A stretch of DNA of 64,000 nucleotides from Bradyrhizobium sp. SRS-191 (GTDB taxonomy: Bacteria; Pseudomonadota; Alphaproteobacteria; Rhizobiales; Xanthobacteraceae), in assembly GCF_024586915.1 (NCBI RefSeq), contig NZ_JANBVS010000009.1, positions 1-64,000 on the forward strand, read 5' to 3'. Positions 26,497 through 34,603 of this stretch are shown here, one piece after another. The translations under genes were made by a program, and so were the position numbers. Each line of letters begins with the position of its first letter. The stretch's first letter is position 1. The notes under the pieces are model-generated. The model was not told where the DNA came from, did not search any database, and worked only from the letters and a program-made list of their open reading frames with translations.

Positions 26497-27321
26497 ATGA
26501 GCTATATCGAAGCCACCGACACCGCTGCGCGCAAGAACGGCCAGATCAAGCTGCATGGCCCGAGCGGCTTTGCCGGCATGCGCACGGCCGGCGCCCTGGT
26601 GTCGAAGTGCCTCGATGCGCTGACCGACATCGTCAAACCGGGCGTGCCGACCTCGCGGATCGACGATGTCGTGCGCGAGTTCGCCTTCAGCCACGGCGCC
26701 TATCCGGCGACCTTGATGTATCGCGGCTATCGCTACTCGACTTGCACGTCGATCAACCACGTCGTCTGCCACGGCATGCCGAACGACCGTCCGCTGAAGG
26801 AAGGCGACATCATCAATGTCGACGTCACCTTCATCGTCGACGGCTGGTACGGCGATTCCAGCCGCATGTATGCGATCGGCCCGATCTCGCGCAAAGCCGA
26901 GCGGCTGATCGAGGTGACCTACGAATCGATGATGCGCGGCATCGCCGCGGTGAAGCCCGGCGCCACCACCGGCGACATCGGCCACGCCATCCAGAGCTTC
27001 GTCGAGCCGCAGGGCATGAGCGTGGTGCGCGACTTCTGCGGACACGGCCTCGGCCGGCTGTTCCACGACGAGCCGAACATCATCCATGTCGGCCGTCCCG
27101 GCGAGGGCGTGCTGCTCAAGCCGGGCATGTTCTTCACCATCGAGCCGATGATCAATCTCGGCAAGCCGCATGTGAAGATCCTGTCCGACGGCTGGACCGC
27201 CGTGACGCGGGACCGCTCGCTGTCGGCGCAGTTCGAGCATTCGGTCGGCGTGACCAATGACGGCGTCGAGATCTTCACGCTGTCCGAGCGCCATGGCGAG
27301 AAGCCGCTGACGCAGGTGTGA
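26497..27321 (+). CDS. map: methionine aminopeptidase, type I
   Basis: The 274-residue enzyme removes the initiator methionine from nascent proteins. Metal ligands and active-site residues are in INHVVCHGMP, INVDVTFIVDGWYGDSSRMY, GHGLGRLFHDEPNI, TIEPMI and EHSVGV. It has the short N-terminus typical of bacterial type I enzymes and no insertion. Single gene; the next gene is 93 bases downstream with its own start signals. Confidence 0.95.
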   Translation: MSYIEATDTAARKNGQIKLHGPSGFAGMRTAGALVSKCLDALTDIVKPGVPTSRIDDVVREFAFSHGAYPATLMYRGYRYSTCTSINHVVCHGMPNDRPLKEGDIINVDVTFIVDGWYGDSSRMYAIGPISRKAERLIEVTYESMMRGIAAVKPGATTGDIGHAIQSFVEPQGMSVVRDFCGHGLGRLFHDEPNIIHVGRPGEGVLLKPGMFFTIEPMINLGKPHVKILSDGWTAVTRDRSLSAQFEHSVGVTNDGVEIFTLSERHGEKPLTQV

Positions 27322-27414
27322 GCGGGGCGCGGGCGCCCGCGTCTCCGCGTCTGATTGTTGCCATTCCCGGCTGCTCGACTGCCGTCTTCATGCATGTGAT
27401 TGCAGGAGGCGTCT

Positions 27415-28218
27415 GTGACCATCGCAACCCGCCGCGGCGTCATCGGCCTGCTTTCAGCAGGCGCGGCGCTGCTGAGTTCGCGCGTCGCCCCGGCCGCCGA
27501 GACCCAGGCCGCATCCTCCCCCGCCGACGACGCCTGCATCCTGACGCCGCAATCGGAATCCGGGCCCTATTATCTCGATCCCAGGCTGGTGCGCGCCGAT
27601 ATCGCCGAGGGCCGGCCCGGCGTGCCGCTCGGCTTGCGGCTGCGCGTGATCGAGGCCGGCGCCTGCACGCCGATATCGGGCGCGCGCGTCGATGTCTGGC
27701 ACTGTGACGCCCGCGGCATCTATTCGGGCTATCCCGGCCAGGGCGACAATCACAAGCTCGATCAGAGCGGCAAGACTTATCTGCGCGGCACCCAGCTGGC
27801 CGATGCCGCGGGATGGGCCGGCTTCACCACCATCTATCCCGGCTGGTATGCGGGCCGCGCGACGCATATCCATTTCAGGGTGTTCGTCGATGACGCCACG
27901 GTGCTGACGGGGCAGACCTTCTTCCCCGAAGCGCTGAACGAGTTCATCTACACCAACGTGCCGGACTACACGGGCCGGCCGCAGCAGCGCCTCGTCATCA
28001 ACGCCAACGACCGCGTCGCCACCGAGGCCGATCCCGATCACCGGGCGTATTGCGCGATCAAGGAGGAACGTGATCGCTACATCGCGACCTTGACGCTGGC
28101 CGTGAGCCGCAAGCCGGCGCCGCCGGTGGAGATGCCCACCGGAAAGCTGCCGCCCGCGCCATGGATCAAGGACCGGCTGGCGGCGCTGGTGCCCGGACTG
28201 AAACGCAGCCCGTTCTGA
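27415..28218 (+). CDS. exported intradiol ring-cleavage dioxygenase-like protein
   Basis: The 267-residue protein begins with a twin-arginine-like signal (TIATRRGVIGLLSAGAALL, cleavage near APAAE). The dioxygenase domain has SGPYYLDP, DVWHCDARGIYSGY and YPGWYAGRATHIHFRVF, which supply the Tyr/Tyr/His/His iron ligands of protocatechuate/catechol intradiol enzymes. Secreted single-chain members of this group are common and their substrates are mostly unknown. A perfect AGGAGG five bases before GTG 27415 sets the start. Its stop abuts the convergent MFS gene. Confidence 0.82.
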   Translation: MTIATRRGVIGLLSAGAALLSSRVAPAAETQAASSPADDACILTPQSESGPYYLDPRLVRADIAEGRPGVPLGLRLRVIEAGACTPISGARVDVWHCDARGIYSGYPGQGDNHKLDQSGKTYLRGTQLADAAGWAGFTTIYPGWYAGRATHIHFRVFVDDATVLTGQTFFPEALNEFIYTNVPDYTGRPQQRLVINANDRVATEADPDHRAYCAIKEERDRYIATLTLAVSRKPAPPVEMPTGKLPPAPWIKDRLAALVPGLKRSPF

Positions 28219-29409
28219 TCAGCGCGGCTCCGTCGCGAAATAGGCGAGCGCCGCCAGCGGCAGCGCGATGCCGAAAGCGGCCGCGAGCATCCAGCCGCCA
28301 TGCGCATAGGCGTAGGCGCCGATCCCGGAGCCGGCCGCACCGGCCACGAAGAACGTCGTCATGTAGAGCCCGTTGAGCCGGCTGCGGTGCCCGGCGCCGA
28401 GCACGAACAGCACGCGATAGCCGAGAATGAGGCTGAGCTGCACGCCGCAATCGATCGCGACGGCGGCAATGACGAGCGTTGCGAGCGAGCCGGTGGTTCC
28501 CAGCGGAAACAGCAGCGTCAACGCAAAGCCGATCAGGCAGAGCAGCATCGCGGCGACCGAGGCCGGCCGCGTCCAGCCGCGATCGGCGATGCGGCCAGCG
28601 ATCGGCGCCATGATCGCGCCGCCGACTCCGACCAGCGCAAACACGGCGATGCCGGTCTGCGACATCCGGAAATCCGGCCCTGCGAGCAGCAGCGGCGACG
28701 TGGTCCAGAACACGCTGAAGCAGCTGAACAAGGCGGCCTGATACAGCGCCCGGCGGCGCAGCGCCGGCGTGTCGCGATAGAGCTCGACCATCGAGCCGAG
28801 CAGCTGGCCATAGCTCAGCCGCGCCGCCGGCTCGCGCGGCGGCAGCGCCAGGCGCAGCACGATCGCCAGGATTACCATCGCGAGCGCCGATGCCGCATAG
28901 ATCACGTGCCACGAGGCATGCGCGGCGACGAAGCTTGCCAGGGGACGCGCCAGCATGATGCCGAGCATCAGCCCGGTCGAGACGTTGCCGACGGTGCGGC
29001 CGCGGATCGCCTCCGGCGCCATGTGGCCGGCATAGGGAATCAGGATCTGCACCGCGACCGAGCCGATGCCGATGAGCAGCGCCGAGAACAGGAAGGTCGA
29101 CGGGCTCGTCGCCAGCGCCGCACAGGCCAGCGCCGCCGCGCCGACGACCATGGTGGCGATGACGAGCTTGCGGTTCTCGATGAGGTCGCCGAGCGGGACG
29201 ATCAGCAGGAGCCCCGCGCCATAGCCGATCTGACTCATGGTCACCAGCAGTCCGGCAAGCTGCGGCGGCAGGCCGAGATCGGCGCTGATCGGCCCGATCA
29301 GCGGCTGCGCATAATAGATGTTGGCGACGATCAGCCCGCAGGAGAAGGCCAGCAGCAGCGTGATCCAGCTCGAGAGGCTGTCGGCGCTCTCGGACGTGAC
29401 GGTGGTCAA
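28219..29409 (-). CDS. MFS transporter, drug/metabolite exporter type
   Basis: The 396-residue inner-membrane protein has about 12 hydrophobic spans and the MFS motif-A-like loop GDLIENRKLV after the second span. It resembles sugar-efflux/drug-resistance permeases of the YgaY kind; the substrate is not readable. The start is a TTG with GGGAG seven bases upstream. It ends one base from the dioxygenase stop on the other strand. Confidence 0.82.
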   Translation of the reverse strand: MTTVTSESADSLSSWITLLLAFSCGLIVANIYYAQPLIGPISADLGLPPQLAGLLVTMSQIGYGAGLLLIVPLGDLIENRKLVIATMVVGAAALACAALATSPSTFLFSALLIGIGSVAVQILIPYAGHMAPEAIRGRTVGNVSTGLMLGIMLARPLASFVAAHASWHVIYAASALAMVILAIVLRLALPPREPAARLSYGQLLGSMVELYRDTPALRRRALYQAALFSCFSVFWTTSPLLLAGPDFRMSQTGIAVFALVGVGGAIMAPIAGRIADRGWTRPASVAAMLLCLIGFALTLLFPLGTTGSLATLVIAAVAIDCGVQLSLILGYRVLFVLGAGHRSRLNGLYMTTFFVAGAAGSGIGAYAYAHGGWMLAAAFGIALPLAALAYFATEPR

Positions 29410-29625
29410 TGGAGATCTCCCGGGGCGGGACGGACGTCCCTGGGGGCACGGATGTCAGGTAGGGGCAGCGATGCTGCGTCGCAGCGACAATGCCTGACAT
29501 AGGTGCGGGAGATCCACCACGCCCATTCACGTCTGCGTGGGCGGCTCGGCGGGCATGGGTCGGCCGCGCGGCCCGCCTCACGCTGAGGCCTGCGCCTGAC
29601 GTGGCAAGCGCAGGAGCCGACGCAG

Positions 29626-30405
29626 CTAGCGCACCTCGCCCACTTCCCTGTCCGCATCCGCGCTTCGCCGGCCGCCGATCAGCCGCGGCAGCAGCATCGG
29701 AACTCGCCGGCGGTAGCGCTGATAGGTCTCGCCGAACTGCGCGACCAGATCGCGCTCCTCGAGCCACAGCCCGACCAGAATGTAGCCGGTGCTGAGCGCA
29801 GCGAACAGCAGATGCCCGAGGCTCATCACCGGCGTCGCCCAGAACGCCAGCAGGAAGCCGAGCATCAGCGGATGCCGCACCAGGCGATACAGCAGCGGTG
29901 TCTTGAACGGCAGAGCCGGCGGTTGCGCGCCGCGCATGGCCGACAGCGCCTGGCGCAGCCCGAACAGATCGAAATGATCGATCATGTAGGTCGAGGACAG
30001 CGCGATCACCCAGCCGAGCCATTGGACGCCGGTCAGCAGCACAGCCGCGGCGCCCTGAACATGCCAGACGGGCGCCGGCATCGGGCGCCACTGCCAGAAC
30101 AGCAGCAGCAGGATCAGGCTCGACAGCAGCACATAGGTGCTGCGCTCGGCGGCTTTCGGAATGATCCGCGTCCAGACGCGCTTGAAGCCGGGCCGCGCCA
30201 TGACGCTGTGCTGGATCGCGAACAGGCCGAGCAGCAGCCCGTTGATGACGACAGCATCGACGGGATCGGACGGCGGACCGATGTCGATCGTCTTGGATGC
30301 GAGCAGGTCATGATTGCCGACGAAACCAAGTGCCCACACGAACGACACAAGGAAGACGGCATAGCTCATGGCGGCGTAGAACAGGATGAGGAGACGTGCG
30401 AACAT
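29626..30405 (-). CDS. mddA: methanethiol S-methyltransferase MddA-like membrane protein
   Basis: The 259-residue membrane protein of the NnrU/isoprenylcysteine-methyltransferase superfamily has about five to six spans. Its SAM-binding C-terminal motifs are RLVRHPLMLGFLLAFW, EERDL and FGETYQRYRRRVP. The N-terminus (YAMSYAVFLVSF-like, then GFVGNHDL) fits MddA, which methylates methanethiol to dimethyl sulfide; Bradyrhizobium is among known MddA bacteria. It is divergent from the BTAD-hydrolase gene. A generic isoprenylcysteine-type methyltransferase remains possible. Confidence 0.75.
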   Translation of the reverse strand: MFARLLILFYAAMSYAVFLVSFVWALGFVGNHDLLASKTIDIGPPSDPVDAVVINGLLLGLFAIQHSVMARPGFKRVWTRIIPKAAERSTYVLLSSLILLLLFWQWRPMPAPVWHVQGAAAVLLTGVQWLGWVIALSSTYMIDHFDLFGLRQALSAMRGAQPPALPFKTPLLYRLVRHPLMLGFLLAFWATPVMSLGHLLFAALSTGYILVGLWLEERDLVAQFGETYQRYRRRVPMLLPRLIGGRRSADADREVGEVR

Positions 30406-30599
30406 GGCGGCTTCCCGGTTGTGCGGACGGCAGCGTTGGCGCGACGGGATCGGTCATCCCGAGACGCGCGCTGGGATCGAGCCCGCCTGCTAGCAGGCGA
30501 GCGTCCCCCCAGCGTCCCCCCAAGGTCCCCCTCAGCGTCCCTCTGGCGCGCGCCCTGGCGGCGTCGCTGCAGACGGCATCATGGCAGGTTCTCATTCCG

Positions 30600-32153
30600 A
30601 TGGCTCGGTTCAGCGTACGGACATTCGGCTTTCCGGAGATTCGCCGGGACGGCCAGCCGTGCCCGCTGCCGCTGCGCAAGGGGCTCGCACTGCTGGTCCA
30701 CCTCGCCGAGGCCAAAGGCGCCGTCGCGCGCGATGTCGCCGCGACGATGTTCTGGCCCGACAGCCCCGAGGACGTCGCGCGGACCCGGCTGCGCCGCCTG
30801 CTGCACCGGATCCAGCTTGCGCTCGGCGACGGCGTCCTCGCGACCGACCGTGCGACGTTGCGCTGGTCTGACGCGGTCGCGCTGGAGGTCGATGCCCGGC
30901 AGTTCGAAGAGGCCTGCGATCGCGGCGATTTCGCGCTGGCCTGCCGGCTCTATCCCGGCGACTTCCTCGACGGCTTCACGCCCGGCGACTGTCCGCAATT
31001 CGACGAATGGGCGTTCTTCCGGCGCGAAGCCTTGCGTGGCCGGGCCGTCCAGGCCTTGGAGCGCGTCGTCCAGGACAGCAGCGCCGCCGGCGACTACGCC
31101 ACCGCCGTGGCGCATGCCCGCCGCCTCACAGCGCTCGATCCGCTCAGCGAAGTCTATGGCCGCGCGCTGATCCGCAGCCTGATCCTCGCAGGCGACCGCG
31201 CGGGCGCCGAGCGCCATCTCGACGCCCTGACGCAGCAACTGCGCGATGAGCTCGGCGTGGCACCCGAGCCGGAAACCCGCGCACTGCTGAATGCGTCGAC
31301 GCGTATCGCGGAGCCGCCGGCCACGCGCTATGTCGGCGGCGGAGGCGTTCATCTCGCCTATCAGACCTACGGCGCGGGACCGCTGGACATCCTGCTGCTG
31401 CCGGGCTTCGTCTCGCATGTCGAGCGGGTCTGGGAGGAGCCGCGCAGCCGGGCCCTGCTGTCCGCGCTCGCCGCGATGGGCCGGCTCATCCTGTTCGACC
31501 GGCGCGGCATCGGGCTGTCCGACCGGGTCGGCTTCAGCCCGAGCGTGGACGCCACCAGCAGCGACATCGCAACCGTGCTGGACGCCGCCGGCAGCCGCCG
31601 CACCGTGCTGCTCGGCGCTTCCGAGGGTGGGCCAGCCTGCATCGCCTTCGCGGCCCATCACCCGGAGCGCGTCGCCGGGCTGATCCTGTTCGCCTCGCTC
31701 GCCAAGGGCAGCGCGACACCCGACTATCCGCACGCGTTGCAGGGACGCCAATACGACATGTGGCTGCGGCAGCTGGTGACGAGCTGGGGAGGCCCTGCGG
31801 GGATCGAGACGTTCGCGCCGAGCCTCGCCGGCGATCCGCAGGCGCGCGCCTGGTGGGCCGGCCTGCTGCGGGCGGCCTCGAGCCCCGGCGCCATCAAGGG
31901 CCTGCTCGAGGCGTTCAGGGATACGGACGTCCGGCATCTGCTCGGTCGCGTGTCCGCCCCGACCTTGGTGCTGCATCGTCGCGACGACCGCGCGGTGCTG
32001 GTCGGGGCCGGCCGGCATCTCGCAAGCCACATCCGCCAGGCACGGTTCGTCGAGCTCGACGGCGCGGATCACTGGATGTTCGCCGGCGCGCAGCAGCCGA
32101 TGCTCGCCAGCATCGCGGACTTCATCGCCGGCCTCCCGGCGCGTGCGGGATAG
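30600..32153 (+). CDS. BTAD transcriptional-activator-like domain fused to an alpha/beta hydrolase
   Basis: The 517-residue protein starts with a DNA-binding-like winged helix (about 1-95: RTFGFPEI, RKGLALLVHLAEA) and a bacterial transcriptional activator/TPR domain (about 95-232: YPGDFLDGF, LDPLSEVYGRALIRSL, DELGVAPEPET), as in SARP regulators. An alpha/beta hydrolase follows (245-517) with nucleophile Ser341 in GASEGG, an acid near DDRAVLVG and a histidine in DGADHWMF. The hydrolase resembles those fused to class III adenylate cyclases. ATG 30600 fits the domain start. It is divergent from mddA. Confidence 0.8.
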   Translation: MARFSVRTFGFPEIRRDGQPCPLPLRKGLALLVHLAEAKGAVARDVAATMFWPDSPEDVARTRLRRLLHRIQLALGDGVLATDRATLRWSDAVALEVDARQFEEACDRGDFALACRLYPGDFLDGFTPGDCPQFDEWAFFRREALRGRAVQALERVVQDSSAAGDYATAVAHARRLTALDPLSEVYGRALIRSLILAGDRAGAERHLDALTQQLRDELGVAPEPETRALLNASTRIAEPPATRYVGGGGVHLAYQTYGAGPLDILLLPGFVSHVERVWEEPRSRALLSALAAMGRLILFDRRGIGLSDRVGFSPSVDATSSDIATVLDAAGSRRTVLLGASEGGPACIAFAAHHPERVAGLILFASLAKGSATPDYPHALQGRQYDMWLRQLVTSWGGPAGIETFAPSLAGDPQARAWWAGLLRAASSPGAIKGLLEAFRDTDVRHLLGRVSAPTLVLHRRDDRAVLVGAGRHLASHIRQARFVELDGADHWMFAGAQQPMLASIADFIAGLPARAG

Positions 32154-32197
32154 CCCGGCAGGCGAGATCGCTGTAGTCCGGGGGGCGGGAGGACGCG

Positions 32198-32746
32198 ATG
32201 ATCATGACCGAGGACGCAGCATTCCGGCGCGAGCAGAGACAGGTCGCCGGCGGCATGGCCGCAGCGGCCCTGACCGCGATCGTCGCTATCGGCCTGGCGC
32301 TGTGGCAAGGCGGCGGTGCCGCGCCGCCGGTCGGCGAGCGGCTGGCTATGGCGTTGCGGCTCGATCTGTTCGTGATCGTCTGGCTGCTCGCCGCGAACGG
32401 CAACGTCGCGCGAATGCGCTTCTTCTCGGCGCAGGACATCGCCGGCAGCGCGACCACCACGGCAAGCGAGGCCGTCCGGCGCGGCAACGCCATCCTGCAG
32501 AACACGCTGGAGCAGGTCGTGCTCGCAGTGACCGTGCATCTCGGCCTGGCAGCGGCGCTGCCGCGGCCCGATCTGCTGCTGGTCACGCTCGTCGTGCTGT
32601 TCGGCCTCGGCCGCCTGCTGTTCTGGCTCGGCTATGCCCGGGGCGCCGCGGGCCGCGCCTTCGGCTTTGCGCTGACCTTCTATCCGACCGCGTTCGCTCT
32701 CGTCATCGGCCTAATCCTGGTGCTGACCGGGCGCGCCGTCATTTAG
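32198..32746 (+). CDS. MAPEG-family membrane protein
   Basis: The 182-residue protein has four hydrophobic segments and a MAPEG-like core (FSAQDIAGS..., then RGNAILQNTLEQ and GLGRLLFWLGYARG). The family includes membrane glutathione transferases and eicosanoid enzymes; bacterial members mostly have unknown substrates. An ATG two codons in (32204) is an alternative start. It follows the hydrolase fusion by 44 bases and could share its transcript. Confidence 0.8.
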   Translation: MIMTEDAAFRREQRQVAGGMAAAALTAIVAIGLALWQGGGAAPPVGERLAMALRLDLFVIVWLLAANGNVARMRFFSAQDIAGSATTTASEAVRRGNAILQNTLEQVVLAVTVHLGLAAALPRPDLLLVTLVVLFGLGRLLFWLGYARGAAGRAFGFALTFYPTAFALVIGLILVLTGRAVI

Positions 32747-32796
32747 CCGCGCGCAGGATCACGCACTTCGAGGTTGCAAAATACCGAGGCCGCGGC

Positions 32797-33522
32797 ATGC
32801 TGGCGCCGATGCCCGCCAAAGCTCCTCCTTCGAACGACGCGCCGCCCGAGACGCCGCATTATCTCGGCCATCGCCAGCGATTGCGCGAGCGCTTCCACAG
32901 CGCCGGCCCGGACGCGCTGAGCGACTACGAGCTGCTCGAGATGGCGCTGTTCGCGGCGCTGCCGCGGCGCGACGTCAAGCCGCTCGCCAAGGCGCTGATC
33001 AAGACGTTCGGATCGTTCGCCGAGGTGATCCATGCCCCGGAGCCGCGGCTGCGCGAAATCGACGGGATCGGCGATGCCGTGATCACCCAGCTCAAGCTGA
33101 TCGGCGCCGCCGCGCACCGCATCGCCAAGGGCGAGGTCCGGCAGAAGCACGCGCTGGCATCATGGCAGGACGTCATCACCTATTGCCGCACCAGCATGGC
33201 GTTTGCCGAGAAGGAGCAGTTCAGGCTGCTGTTCCTCGACAAGCGCAACCAGCTGATCGCCGACGAAGTGCAGCAGACCGGCACCGTCGACCACACGCCG
33301 GTCTATCCCCGCGAGGTGATCAAGCGCGCGCTGGAGCTGTCGGCCACCGCGATCATCCTGGTGCATAATCACCCCTCCGGTGACCCGACGCCGTCGCAGG
33401 CCGACATTCGCATGACCAAGACCATCGTCGACATCGCCAAGCCGCTCGGCATCACCGTCCATGATCACATCATCGTCGGCAAGAACGGGCATACCAGCCT
33501 GAAGAGCATCGGGGTGATGTGA
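32797..33522 (+). CDS. radC: RadC-family JAB1/MPN metalloprotease-like protein
   Basis: The 241-residue protein has an N-terminal UPF0758 helix-hairpin-helix-like region (LSDYELLEMALFA, EIDGIGDAVI) and a C-terminal JAB/MPN domain with LVHNHPSGDPTPSQAD, the zinc-binding H-x-H...D signature. Despite its name a direct repair role is doubtful; the biochemical function is unsettled. The start at 32797 has GAGG eight bases upstream; 32809 is an in-frame alternative. Confidence 0.9.
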   Translation: MLAPMPAKAPPSNDAPPETPHYLGHRQRLRERFHSAGPDALSDYELLEMALFAALPRRDVKPLAKALIKTFGSFAEVIHAPEPRLREIDGIGDAVITQLKLIGAAAHRIAKGEVRQKHALASWQDVITYCRTSMAFAEKEQFRLLFLDKRNQLIADEVQQTGTVDHTPVYPREVIKRALELSATAIILVHNHPSGDPTPSQADIRMTKTIVDIAKPLGITVHDHIIVGKNGHTSLKSIGVM

Positions 33523-33565
33523 ACCGACGGTGCGGTTGCGATCAGCCTCGACGCACGGCCTCGCC

Positions 33566-34291
33566 TCAGCCGCGCGCTGCGGCCCGGTCGCAGCCTGCCA
33601 GATCGTGGAACGTGACCGCGCCGTCCGCCACCGTCATCAGGCCGCTGTCGCGCAATTGCGCCAGCACGCGGCTGACATGAACGGTGGTCAACCCGACGGC
33701 ATCGGCGATGTGCTGCTGGCGCAGCGGAAACGGATAGCGACGGCCGTGGACGAGCCCTTCGGGCGCCAGCTTCTTCATTGCAGCGACGACCAGGAAGGCG
33801 ATTCGTCCGTGCGCCGAACGCCGGCCGAGCGCGGCGGCGAGATCATAGGCGTCGCGGATTTCCTCGATCAGCAGGTCGAGCACCAGCGACATCAAGGGCG
33901 GCGTCGCCAGACATCTGTCGCGGAGATTGCGCGCCGAATAGCTGCAGAGCTGGATGTCCGTCAGCGCTTTCGCCGGCGTATCGGCCTGCGACGCGGCCGA
34001 CGCCGAGAACGCCGCATCGGTCGAAACGAATTGGCGGGGAAGAACGAGCCGGACGATCGAGCGGCGGCCATCGGGAAGAATGCGATAGCGAAACGCCCAT
34101 CCGCTGCACAGGATCAGCGCCCGCGCATTGGCACGTTCGTATTTCGGGATCTGCTGACCGGCTGCGATCGTCAAGAACCGCTGATCCATGGCCGCGGCGT
34201 CAGCCTCACCCTCGCGCGGCTTGATGATGGCATCGCAGAGCCCTTCAGCAGGGCACGAAAGGCACCTGCGAGCCTGCTCGGGGAGCGCCAT
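33566..34291 (-). CDS. Crp/Fnr-family regulator with FNR-type N-terminal cysteines
   Basis: The 241-residue regulator has a cyclic-nucleotide-like beta-roll and a C-terminal helix-turn-helix (LRQQHIADAVGLTTVHVSRV). Its N-terminus carries Cys10, Cys13 and Cys19, exactly the CX2CX5C spacing of FNR. A central Cys116 sits 97 residues on (93 in E. coli FNR). That suggests an oxygen- or redox-sensitive Fe-S cluster. The recognition helix has H-V-S-R where FNR has E-x-x-S-R, so the operator may differ. It is divergent from the triple-PAS chemoreceptor. Confidence 0.85.
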   Translation of the reverse strand: MALPEQARRCLSCPAEGLCDAIIKPREGEADAAAMDQRFLTIAAGQQIPKYERANARALILCSGWAFRYRILPDGRRSIVRLVLPRQFVSTDAAFSASAASQADTPAKALTDIQLCSYSARNLRDRCLATPPLMSLVLDLLIEEIRDAYDLAAALGRRSAHGRIAFLVVAAMKKLAPEGLVHGRRYPFPLRQQHIADAVGLTTVHVSRVLAQLRDSGLMTVADGAVTFHDLAGCDRAAARG

Positions 34292-34603
34292 TGCTCTCGT
34301 TCCGTCAATGATCCCGACACGCGGAATATTCTTCTCGAACTTATTAGTTCAGGATCACTGGATCCTTATCCTCCATCAATAACATAAATTAAGTGCACTC
34401 GCTCGATTCTTAAGATCTTTGATTTTTACTGACCTGAGACCGCAGCGGCTAGACGCACGCGAATGAGAATCGCCCGTCAAGTCGACAGCTGCGACGTCAG
34501 ACCACACCGGTGTTTTACGGGGTTCACGCATCGTCTTCACCGCGCCTGCTTCCAGCATCATCCGCTTCATCACCACGGCTCAGCTCGAGGACGACCACCT
34601 CTG
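34292..34603. other. 312-base divergent promoter region
   Basis: This region separates the FNR-like regulator from the chemoreceptor and is noticeably AT-richer than its surroundings between 34330 and 34430. It holds GATTCTTAAGATC (34413-34425), a near-palindrome. I find no TTGAT-N4-ATCAA site. The frame upstream of the receptor ATG is open but unlike protein. Confidence 0.5.

Noticed and set aside
34292..34603. FNR/FixK binding site (TTGAT-N4-ATCAA) next to the FNR-like gene
   Set aside because: No site with both half-sites at the right spacing is present.
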